DNA of 64,000 nucleotides from SLFH01 sp050486265 (lineage in GTDB: Bacteria > Planctomycetota > Phycisphaerae > Phycisphaerales > UBA1924), in the NCBI GenBank assembly GCA_050486265.1, contig JBJHCY010000001.1, positions 1 through 64,000 on the forward strand, given 5' to 3'. Positions 1 through 6,203 of this stretch are shown piece by piece; within the stretch, counting starts at the first letter, position 1; each line of letters starts with the position of its first letter. The position numbers and the translations under genes were made by a program. A model generated the notes under the pieces. That model did not search any database and was not told the DNA's origin. It saw only the letters and a program-made list of their open reading frames with translations.

Positions 1-126
1 TACGGCGACGCCATCCGTGGCTCCTTCCCGACCCCGAGGGTCGAGGCTCGAAGCTACAACAAACATCACCAAGGCGCAACCGGACACGCGCCGAACGGCG
101 CTACGAAATCAGTGAGGACGCTCTAG
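1..126. other. Window-edge stretch, no gene supported
   Basis: One + strand frame is open from the first base to a TAG at 124-126 (41 codons), so this could be the 3' end of a gene entering from the left. The peptide has no motif I recognise and the other frames are also largely open. I make no coding call. Confidence 0.2.
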
Positions 127-597
127 TTAGTTGTTGATGCGTTGCCAGACTGCTTCGGTGTCTTCGTCTTCGGGTCGGAGGGTGAGGGTGTTGGGGGCGG
201 TGTTGGTGACGGCCCAGCGTTTGATTTCGCGCTCGTCGGTGTCGGGGCGGTAGAAGTCGGTGATGATCGTCGAGCCTTCGAGCGTCCACGCGCCGGTGAG
301 TCCTTCGCGGAGGGGGCGGGGCACGCCGAAGCCGCGGGTGCGGAAGAAGGCTTCGCCCTCTTTGCGGAACTCCAGCCGCACGGAGTATTCGAGGAAGCCC
401 TTGCGGAACTCGTTCTTCCACTTGCCCAGCAGGGCCTCGGCGAGGGCTTCGGGTGTCAGTTCACTCTCGGCCGGCTGCGATTGCGCGGCCTCGGGCGTGC
501 TCTGGCGGGAGGGGTCAGGGCCGCCGTTGCAGCCGGTGAGCAGCACTCCGACGAGAGCCGCGGCGGAAAGCAGGAGCTTGAACGGGCGGCGGAGCAT
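127..597 (-). CDS. Small putative lipoprotein of unknown function
   Basis: This 156-residue protein begins with a basic n-region and a hydrophobic segment ending in LLTGC, a lipobox with the lipidated Cys at about residue 23. A Pro/Ser/Glu-rich linker follows to about residue 45. The remaining ~110 residues form a compact domain containing a KWKNEF start, several alternating hydrophobic strands and a TGAWTLEGSTI segment. That strand-rich pattern resembles small lipocalin-like secreted domains, but this is only an impression of fold. It would be anchored in a membrane after signal peptidase II cleavage. It lies downstream of rpsP on the same strand, but a terminator at 649-673 separates them, so it probably has its own promoter. 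I do not recognise the family. Confidence 0.7.
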   Translation of the reverse strand: MLRRPFKLLLSAAALVGVLLTGCNGGPDPSRQSTPEAAQSQPAESELTPEALAEALLGKWKNEFRKGFLEYSVRLEFRKEGEAFFRTRGFGVPRPLREGLTGAWTLEGSTIITDFYRPDTDEREIKRWAVTNTAPNTLTLRPEDEDTEAVWQRINN

Positions 598-648
598 GGC
601 TTGCGGTTCGGGGCGGGACGGGCGGCCGATGCGGGCGACGGGCGCATG

Positions 649-673
649 AAAAAAGCCGGCATGCTGCCGGCTT
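649..673 (-). terminator. Rho-independent terminator after rpsP
   Basis: Read on the minus strand, an 8-bp stem (AAGCCGGC paired with GCCGGCTT) encloses a 5-nt loop and runs into six T residues. It lies about 20 nt beyond the rpsP stop codon. Confidence 0.85.
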
Positions 674-693
674 GGTGCGGTCGTTGGGGGCGT

Positions 694-1125
694 TCAGCCT
701 TCGCTGCTCTCGGCGGCTTTGGCCGCTTCGGCCTCGGCCTTGGCGGCTTCGGCTGCCGCGGCTTCGGCTGCGGCCTTGTCAGCCGCGGCCTTCTCCGCTG
801 CGGCCTTCTCGTCGATCCGCTTCTGGACGAGGTCGCGCCGGCGCTGGCGCCGGGACTCCCACTCGGTCTTGAGCTTCTCGGGGAGGAGGTCGTTCTTGGC
901 GAGCAGGTCGGCGACGGTCTCGGAGGGGATCGCGCCCTTGCTCAGCCAGTGCTGGATGCGCTCGCCGTTGAGCGAGATCTGCTTGCCCTCTTCCTTGGCG
1001 ATGGGGTCGTACCAGCCGAGGTTTTCGAGGACCTTGCCGTCACGCTTGACGCGCGAGTCGACGGCGCCGATGCGGTAAAACGGCCGGTGACGGCGTCCAA
1101 GTCGCTGCATGCGGATCCGAACCAC
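694..1125 (-). CDS. rpsP: 30S ribosomal protein S16
   Basis: S16 is a small-subunit ribosomal protein needed for 30S assembly. Residues 1-80 match the family from the start: MVRIRMQRLGRRHRPFYRI, then VDSRVKRDGK, LGWYDP and an ERIQHWLSKGA segment. The start codon is GTG, and the conserved N-terminus fixes it. The protein is 143 residues, against roughly 80-90 for a typical S16. The extra ~60 residues are a Lys/Arg/Glu-rich helix followed by an Ala/Lys/Glu repeat (EKAAADKAAAEAAAAEAA), which is low complexity and probably an extended helix. A promoter candidate lies at 1193-1221 and a strong terminator follows the gene, so it appears to be transcribed alone rather than with rimM/trmD. Confidence 0.97.
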   Translation of the reverse strand: MVRIRMQRLGRRHRPFYRIGAVDSRVKRDGKVLENLGWYDPIAKEEGKQISLNGERIQHWLSKGAIPSETVADLLAKNDLLPEKLKTEWESRRQRRRDLVQKRIDEKAAAEKAAADKAAAEAAAAEAAKAEAEAAKAAESSEG

Positions 1126-1192
1126 GCGTTGCTCCCTGCAAAAACCCTTACAGTCATTCGGTCATCCCGGGGCGATCCCGCGGGCGGCCGAC

Positions 1193-1221
1193 ATACTAGG
1201 GGGGCATCCGGCCGGAGTCAT
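1193..1221 (-). promoter_or_regulatory. Candidate sigma-70 promoter for rpsP
   Basis: On the minus strand ATGACT (1221-1216) and TAGTAT (1198-1193) are separated by 17 bp, each matching the consensus at 4 of 6 positions. The -10 lies about 68 nt before the rpsP GTG. It is found by eye only. Confidence 0.4.
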
Positions 1222-1229
1222 GTCCCAGG

Positions 1230-1748
1230 TCAGATCAGCCCGAGCTTGCGCACCGTCTTCATGGCGATGAACATGTGCCGCCGGTCGTCGCGGAGCTCTG
1301 AGAAACCATATTTGAGGTAAAACCGCCTGGCCGCCTCATCGATCGCCACGACCTCCACGGCGTGGATCCCGATCTCGCGGTCCGCCCGGGCGATCCGGCT
1401 GAGGGCGTCGATCAGCAGGGTCGCGCCGAGGCCCTGCCCCTGCGCTGTTCGGTCCACCGCGAGCCGGCCCAGGTGCGCGACAGGAACCGGGTATCTGGGC
1501 AGCCTTTTTCGCTGCTCGTCGGTCAGGTTGTCGAGTTCGACGGATCCGGCGGCGAGCGAGTAGAAGCCGCAGGCCGCCCGCTCGCCCGGACGGACCGCGA
1601 CGAAGGTGCGGCTCACGCCGGTGCGTTGGTTCTGGCCGGCGTATCGCCGCAGGAACTCGTCAAGGGAGGCGTGCCCGCACGAGAAGCCGTCCCGATCATG
1701 GTCGGACGCGAGCTCTTCGATGCGCCACCCGGGCGCTTCAGCGCCCAC
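1230..1748 (-). CDS. GNAT-family acetyltransferase toxin (TacT-like)
   Basis: This 172-residue protein is a GNAT fold acetyltransferase. Known relatives paired with DUF1778 antitoxins (TacT/AtaT type) acetylate the aminoacyl group of charged tRNA and block translation. Visible features are the N-terminal F-x-C-G-x-x-x-L-D-x-F segment typical of this toxin group, the acetyl-CoA loop region LAVDRTAQGQGLGATLL (about residues 96-112), and a C-terminal RRFYLKYGFSEL segment carrying the Tyr used by these enzymes. It starts with GTG and overlaps the upstream antitoxin gene by 11 bp, the usual toxin-antitoxin arrangement. The exact amino-acid specificity cannot be read from sequence. Confidence 0.85.
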   Translation of the reverse strand: MGAEAPGWRIEELASDHDRDGFSCGHASLDEFLRRYAGQNQRTGVSRTFVAVRPGERAACGFYSLAAGSVELDNLTDEQRKRLPRYPVPVAHLGRLAVDRTAQGQGLGATLLIDALSRIARADREIGIHAVEVVAIDEAARRFYLKYGFSELRDDRRHMFIAMKTVRKLGLI

Positions 1749-2022
1749 GCTCGGCCTTGTAGCGATCGGCCGCGGCCTTGAGCGCCTCGTTCGGCTCGGC
1801 CGGATCGTCGAGCAGGTCGAGGAAGAGCCGCGCGTCGCGGGCGGTGAGCCTGAGCGTGGTCTCGCTGCGGATCGCCTCTTCCGAAGCCTTGAGCAGGGCG
1901 GCGACCGCGAAGCTGGAGACGGTCTGGCCCGTGGTCTTGGCCGCCTGTTCGATCAGCGACTTGTGCTCGGGCGAGAGCCGGAAGTCGAGACGGGCGGATT
2001 GTGGATTCGGCAACGCGCTCAT
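1738..2022 (-). CDS. DUF1778 antitoxin (TacA-like)
   Basis: A 94-residue protein with an N-terminal ribbon-helix-helix pattern (RLDFRLSPEHKSLIEQAA, about 11-28, then TVSSFAVAALLKASEEAI) and a C-terminal toxin-binding helix with LFLDLLDDPAEPNEAL. This layout is that of DUF1778 antitoxins, which neutralise GNAT toxins and repress their own operon. The open frame continues far upstream, but the ATG at 2022 gives the family's normal length and N-terminus. A TACAAT -10 and a perfect small palindrome sit 20-40 bp upstream. The gene precedes and overlaps the toxin. Confidence 0.88.
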   Translation of the reverse strand: MSALPNPQSARLDFRLSPEHKSLIEQAAKTTGQTVSSFAVAALLKASEEAIRSETTLRLTARDARLFLDLLDDPAEPNEALKAAADRYKAERGR

Positions 2023-2041
2023 GGTGGACCTCGATCGCTTG

Positions 2042-2060
2042 ATTGTACGGCAGAATGCCG
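2042..2060 (-). promoter_or_regulatory. Promoter -10 and palindromic operator of the toxin-antitoxin operon
   Basis: The minus strand reads TACAAT at 2047-2042, matching TATAAT at 5 of 6. Next to it, 2048-2060 is the palindrome CGGCA-GAA-TGCCG. A palindrome in the promoter spacer fits autorepression by a ribbon-helix-helix antitoxin. No good -35 is seen. Confidence 0.5.
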
Positions 2061-2217
2061 CACGAGGTTCAGCGGATCTCGAAGTCGCTTGCGTTATGGG
2101 TCGGCTTGGGTTCCGGCGGTTGTGCCGCCGAGCCTTTCGATGATCGAACGGAATCTGGTAGGCTGGGCGGGTTCGAGGGTGATCCTCTGCGGGAGAATCG
2201 GGAAAGGACGGTGGACG

Positions 2218-3060
2218 ATGAGGCGACGAGAGAAGTTCGCGGCACTGAGCGCGTGGGGGACGACGGCTTTGGCGTTTGCGATCGGCGGCGTTGCGATCGC
2301 ACACGCGTCGCCGCCCTCCAAGCACCATTCCGACTCCGCCCGCATCGTGCAGGAGGCCGAACTCCGCGAGGATGAAGCGCACGACGAGAGCGCGTGGTCG
2401 GCGGTCGCCGGCCTCGAAGCCGCGTCGGAGGTTGCGCAGCAGATCGCCGCGGAGGCGGAGCGGCGTTGGGTCGAGATGGGCCAGGACGAGAAGAAGGCGG
2501 CGCAGCTCGGCCTGGATGTGCAGACAATCCTCACCGCGATCTTTGCGCCGGACTTCGATACCTACCACGAGCACATGACCGAACGCGGGATGTTTCTGGA
2601 CAAGGTCGCGGCAGCCACCGCTCAAAGAGCGGTCGATCGGGAGCTCTATCCGGATTCGGTTCCCGAGTTGCACCTTGATGCTCCGCTTGCGACGCAGATC
2701 CGCTACATCTGGAATCGTCCGCGCGAGCGGGGCGTGGAGTTCGAGTCGGTGCGGCTTTCGACATTGCGTGTCGGGTTCGGGCTCACCAGTGTCGCCGGCA
2801 CGCCGGATTGGCCTTACATGGGGGTGTACGGCCGAGGCAGCGTGTACGCGCCTCGTAGCGGCCGGCTGGACCGTGAAGAGCGGGCGCGATTGACAGAGAG
2901 TAAGGACAGCGCCTGGGTCATGATCGAGGGCCGCTTCAGCGGCGGCATGCGGACAAGGATGAAGATCCACTTCTACCTCGACAGCGCGAGCGAGGTCTGG
3001 GTGCCGCTGACGATCTCGTTCGGGCCGGACGGCGACTTCATTCCTCGACCGATGTTGTGA
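2218..3060 (+). CDS. Secreted protein of unknown function, tandem copy 1
   Basis: This 280-residue protein starts MRRREKF and has a hydrophobic segment (about 9-30) ending in AHA-SPP, a plausible signal peptidase I site. The mature region begins with a His/Asp/Glu-rich stretch and an Ala/Glu-rich helical region, then a domain containing YHEHMTERGM, YIWNRPRERG, PDWPYMG and DSAWVMIEGRFSGGM. I do not recognise the family. The next gene (3098-3931) is a paralogue with the same motifs in the same order. Nucleotide sequence between the copies is nearly identical in the first part of the mature region and diverges later, pointing to a fairly recent duplication or local gene conversion. The upstream gap to 2022 is a divergent promoter region. 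Confidence 0.75.
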   Translation: MRRREKFAALSAWGTTALAFAIGGVAIAHASPPSKHHSDSARIVQEAELREDEAHDESAWSAVAGLEAASEVAQQIAAEAERRWVEMGQDEKKAAQLGLDVQTILTAIFAPDFDTYHEHMTERGMFLDKVAAATAQRAVDRELYPDSVPELHLDAPLATQIRYIWNRPRERGVEFESVRLSTLRVGFGLTSVAGTPDWPYMGVYGRGSVYAPRSGRLDREERARLTESKDSAWVMIEGRFSGGMRTRMKIHFYLDSASEVWVPLTISFGPDGDFIPRPML

Positions 3061-3097
3061 TCGCGCGTTGGTAAGCTGAGCAGGGAGGAGGGAGACC

Positions 3098-3931
3098 ATG
3101 TGTCGAGATTGTTCTTGGATTGCATTCGCACTCGGTTTGCTGCTGTTCCGGCTGGACGGCGTTGCGATCGCACACGCGTCGCCGCCCGCCAAGCACCATT
3201 CCGACTCCGCCCGCATCGTGTGGGAGGCCGAACTCCGCGAGGATGAGGCGCACGACGAGAGCGCGTGGTCGGCGGTCGCGGGTATCGAAGCTGCGTTGGA
3301 GGTTGCGGAGCAGATCGCCGCGGAGGCGGAGCGGCGTTGGGTCGAGATGGGTCAGGACGAGGAGAAGGCGGCGCAGCTCGGCCGGGATCTGCAGACGATC
3401 CTTACCGCGAAGTTTGCTCCGGACTTCGATACCTACCACGAGCACATGACCGAACGCGGGATGTCGCTCGACATGATCGCGGGCGGCTTCGCGGAGATGA
3501 TGCTCGAGTTTGAGCTCTATTCGCGTTCGATCCCCGAGTTGGCCGCCGATGCGCCGGTTGATGGCAAGATCCGGCACATCTGGAACAACCCGCGTGAGCG
3601 GGGCGCCGCGTTCGAGTCGGTGCGGATTTCATCTTTCAATGCGGGGTTCGGCCTGGCAGGAAGGGTCAATACGCTGGAATGGCCGTACATGGGTGCGATT
3701 GGCCAGAGCAGTCTCTATGTGCCGAGGAGCGGGCGGCTGTCGCAGCAAGAAGGCGAACGACTGACACAGACCAAGAACAGCGCCTGGGTCATGTTCGAGG
3801 GTCGCTTCAGCAGCGGCTTGCAGACACGGATGCGGATCAACTTCTATTTCGACGCGGACGCGGAGGTCTGGGTGCCCGTGACGACATCGCTCGGTCCGGA
3901 TCGGAACTTCAGACCATATCCGATGCTGTGA
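3098..3931 (+). CDS. Secreted protein of unknown function, tandem copy 2
   Basis: A 277-residue paralogue of the preceding gene, starting 37 bp after it. The N-terminus differs (MCRDCSWIAFALGLLLFRL) but is again hydrophobic and leads into the same AIAHASPPAKHHSDSARIV block, so the signal peptide was replaced or diverged while the mature start was kept. Shared blocks include YHEHMTERGM, IWNNPRERG, EWPYMG and NSAWVMFEGRFSSG. Function is unknown. The pair probably forms one transcript. Start choice is less certain than for copy 1, because the frame allows only this ATG before the signal-like segment. Confidence 0.72.
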   Translation: MCRDCSWIAFALGLLLFRLDGVAIAHASPPAKHHSDSARIVWEAELREDEAHDESAWSAVAGIEAALEVAEQIAAEAERRWVEMGQDEEKAAQLGRDLQTILTAKFAPDFDTYHEHMTERGMSLDMIAGGFAEMMLEFELYSRSIPELAADAPVDGKIRHIWNNPRERGAAFESVRISSFNAGFGLAGRVNTLEWPYMGAIGQSSLYVPRSGRLSQQEGERLTQTKNSAWVMFEGRFSSGLQTRMRINFYFDADAEVWVPVTTSLGPDRNFRPYPML

Positions 3932-4059
3932 TCGCGCCAGAGACCGGTCTGCGATCTCGCCGGCGGTGCGGCGTCTCCGCCCACCGGCTGCCCGCCGCAC
4001 CCCCCTCCGGAGGCGCACCAATTGGTACAATCCGCCCGGATGAATACGGAGAACTGGGC

Positions 4060-4494
4060 ATGACTTCATGGGTAGTCTCAGCGCACGGCGGGGTTGACAA
4101 GTCCACAAGCCGCATCCGCAGGATGATCGCGCCGACCGAGAAGTTCAAGTACTCCGTCACCTCGGTCCCCAGCGGGGTCGAACTGGTCATGTTCACCAAG
4201 CAGGGCGACATCTTCTACGGCGGCGATCCGGAGCTCGACGCCTTCATCGCGGGCAACGAGAACGACCCCACCATCACCGGCCGCATCCACAAGACCAAGT
4301 CCCCCAAGAGCATCGTGCCCGATTACAACGCCTACGGCACCACCGACTTCCGCTCGGGCATCTACGAGGTCGGCGGGGGCAAGGTGGTCGATCTCCCCGA
4401 CGGCTCGGTCACGCCGCTGTCGAAGATCCTCAAGCAGGCCCAGACCCGCAAAGTCGATCGGGTCTACTGGCTCTGCTGTGCCTGCCTGCACTGA
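4060..4494 (+). CDS. Small protein, possible Stv-type putative adhesin domain
   Basis: A 144-residue protein starting at an ATG with GGAG about 9 nt upstream. It opens with SWVVSAHGG, carries PSGVELVMFTKQGD near residue 40, and ends with VDRVYWLCCACLH. The opening His-Gly-Gly, the PxGVELxxF strand and the closing YW-(x)-C-(x)-C segment recall the small 'putative adhesin Stv' domain. I recall that family only loosely, so this is a tentative resemblance. There is no signal peptide or membrane segment. It faces the CHAD gene convergently, and nothing nearby explains its role. Confidence 0.6.
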   Translation: MTSWVVSAHGGVDKSTSRIRRMIAPTEKFKYSVTSVPSGVELVMFTKQGDIFYGGDPELDAFIAGNENDPTITGRIHKTKSPKSIVPDYNAYGTTDFRSGIYEVGGGKVVDLPDGSVTPLSKILKQAQTRKVDRVYWLCCACLH

Positions 4495-4557
4495 CGAACG
4501 CCGGCGCACAGACGGCGTGGCGCTGTCGCGAACGGTCTTCGTCGATGTCCATCGGCG

Positions 4558-5553
4558 TTAGCCGTCGAGCGTGCTGATCGGCGGTCGTGCGCCCGGCGCC
4601 GGCGCTCGGCCGTTGGCGTGCATGGGGCGGAGGTGTTCCGCCGCGGCTTCGCCGGCCTTGCGTTCGTCGGTCCGCAGCGCATCGATCGCGGCTTGCAGCC
4701 CTTGGCGCGTCGGGCCGTCGGAGGAGGCGATCTCGGCGACTTCATCGGCGAAGTCGGCGAGGTTGCGCAGGTCGTTGATCTCGCCGAGATCGTCCTGCAG
4801 CGTTTTGAGCCGCTTGATGTCGGCCTTGAGATCGGGCTGTTGGTCGGTCTTTCGGTCGGGGCTGGCGGCGTAGCGGCCGAAGAGCTCCATCGAGTATCGG
4901 AGCCGTTTGCCCGCGATGCGCAGTGCGTGCAGGTTCTCAATGTCGCGCAGGTCGGCGCGCCTTGCGTCGTTGAACGCTTCGCGTGCTCCGGCGATCTGTT
5001 TCGCTCCCAACTCGCCCAGCGTCGTTTTCTGTGAACGCTTGCGCACCTTCACCCGTTCGGCGTCAGCGACAAGGCGTGCGATGCGCGGGCGTTGGAGGGC
5101 CGACCAGCAGTCGCGCCGGTTGTCTGCCGCCCCAGCACCGAGCACGCCGGCGCAGAACGCAAGCCCGACCGTCTGCGGGCGGTCGGCGGTGCGGGCCATG
5201 CGATCGTCGACGAGGGCTTCGAGCACATCACGATCGCGGACCGGCCCCGCGGCCTTGCGGATCTTCTTGAGCCTTTTGCGCAGACGCTTGAGGTCCTTCT
5301 TGCGGACGACGCCCTCAAAGCCCCGGGCGACCGCCGAAGCACGACGCGTCGAGACGCGGAGCTTGTGCACGAGGCGTTCGTCTTCGAGGTCTTGGGGCGT
5401 CTGCGGCAGCCGCTCGTGCACGCGGCGGACCGCGTCGGCGAGCATGACCGATGCCGCCTCGCCCGAAGAAGTCTGGGCGGAAAGCTTGCCGAGCGCGGCT
5501 TTGGAGAGAAATCGACCCATGCGAGATGGTACGCGGACGGTTTCTGTCGGCAC
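4558..5553 (-). CDS. CHAD domain protein
   Basis: A 331-residue, strongly basic helical protein. CHAD domains bind inorganic polyphosphate through conserved His, Lys and Arg residues. Here VHKLRVSTRRASA (about 60-72), KDLKRLRKRLKKIRKAAGPVRDRD (about 86-109) and LHALRIAGKRLRYSMELF (about 208-225) show the two repeated H-x-x-R-(I/V)-x-x-(K/R)-(K/R)-x-R motifs of the family. No CYTH/triphosphatase domain is attached. The GTG at 5553 has an AGGAG about 11 nt upstream on the minus strand; an ATG at 5520 is an alternative. It is transcribed towards the small protein at 4060-4494 and lies just downstream of tRNA-Leu on the same strand. Confidence 0.85.
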   Translation of the reverse strand: MPTETVRVPSRMGRFLSKAALGKLSAQTSSGEAASVMLADAVRRVHERLPQTPQDLEDERLVHKLRVSTRRASAVARGFEGVVRKKDLKRLRKRLKKIRKAAGPVRDRDVLEALVDDRMARTADRPQTVGLAFCAGVLGAGAADNRRDCWSALQRPRIARLVADAERVKVRKRSQKTTLGELGAKQIAGAREAFNDARRADLRDIENLHALRIAGKRLRYSMELFGRYAASPDRKTDQQPDLKADIKRLKTLQDDLGEINDLRNLADFADEVAEIASSDGPTRQGLQAAIDALRTDERKAGEAAAEHLRPMHANGRAPAPGARPPISTLDG

Positions 5554-5619
5554 CCGATCTGCAGGCTCCTGCTCTCCGGGCGGCCTGACCGGGCGCTGTT
5601 GGCCCGAGGGCGTCGAAAT

Positions 5620-5704
5620 GGGTCCGGAGGGACTCGAACCCTCACCCCCGTGACCGGGGAGCGGATTTTAAATCCGCCGCGTCTGCCGATTCCGCCACGG
5701 ACCC
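5620..5704 (-). tRNA. tRNA-Leu (anticodon UAA)
   Basis: On the minus strand this 85-nt sequence has a perfect 7-bp acceptor stem (GGGTCCG with CGGACCC). The anticodon stem-loop is GCGGA-TTTAAAA-TCCGC, giving anticodon UAA. A long variable arm and the T-loop GGTTCGAGTCC are present. The long variable arm is the class II form expected for leucine. No CCA is encoded. Confidence 0.95.
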
Positions 5705-5978
5705 GTCAGATCCGCCGGCCCGGCCCTTGCCGGACGGGCGATCGTGACGCAGACTTTATGGGGCCGTGCCCCGATCCGCCGATGCGCAACCTGTCGGTAA
5801 TCGGACCGAACCCGCTCCGGGCTTCCGCGTACCGATTCGGCGTCCGCCTCGGCATGGGTTGAAGTGCGTGATCGTGGGCGGCGAGTGAATCTGGGTAATC
5901 TGGGCCGCGCGCAGACTTTGCCGGTCCGGTACGATGGATCCGTCAGGCTAGACCGCCGATGGATCCCTTCCGATGCAG

Positions 5979-6120
5979 CGCCGGGAGGTCCGGCGTGCGA
6001 GTGGTCTGATAACCCTGGAGGGGCATGCGGCCTGGGTCGAGGCTCACGGATGCTCCGGCTGGAAAAGCCGGGCAACACCGTGAAGCGGGGGCCTCAAAGA
6101 AGGATGGGGAGTTTCCATCC
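5979..6120 (+). promoter_or_regulatory. Candidate structured 5' leader of the 6204 gene
   Basis: The ~500 bp between the tRNA and the 6204 gene has no convincing ORF but has three successive stem-loops. (1) CGCCGG (5979-5984) pairs with CCGGCG (5990-5995). (2) A nested element: GAGGC (6039-6043) with GCCTC (6091-6095), CACGG (6045-6049) with CCGTG (6078-6082), and CCGGCT (6055-6060) with AGCCGG (6066-6071) around a GGAAA loop. (3) GGATGG (6102-6107) pairs with CCATCC (6115-6120). The internal loops ATGCT/GCAACA and the purine-rich apical loop look more like a folded RNA than a simple terminator. I could not match it to a known riboswitch. Confidence 0.45.
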
Positions 6121-6203
6121 GATCTCCGCTCTCAATCGATCCTTCTCCGATCGAGGGGGAACTCGGAGCACGCCACGCACGCCGACCCGTCAGGAGAGAG
6201 CCC

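Noticed and set aside
5979..6120. Cyclic-di-GMP (GEMM), SAM or cobalamin riboswitch
   Set aside because: AGCCGGGCAACACCG looks briefly like parts of these motifs, but the conserved partner segments such as GCAAAGCC or the B12 box are missing.
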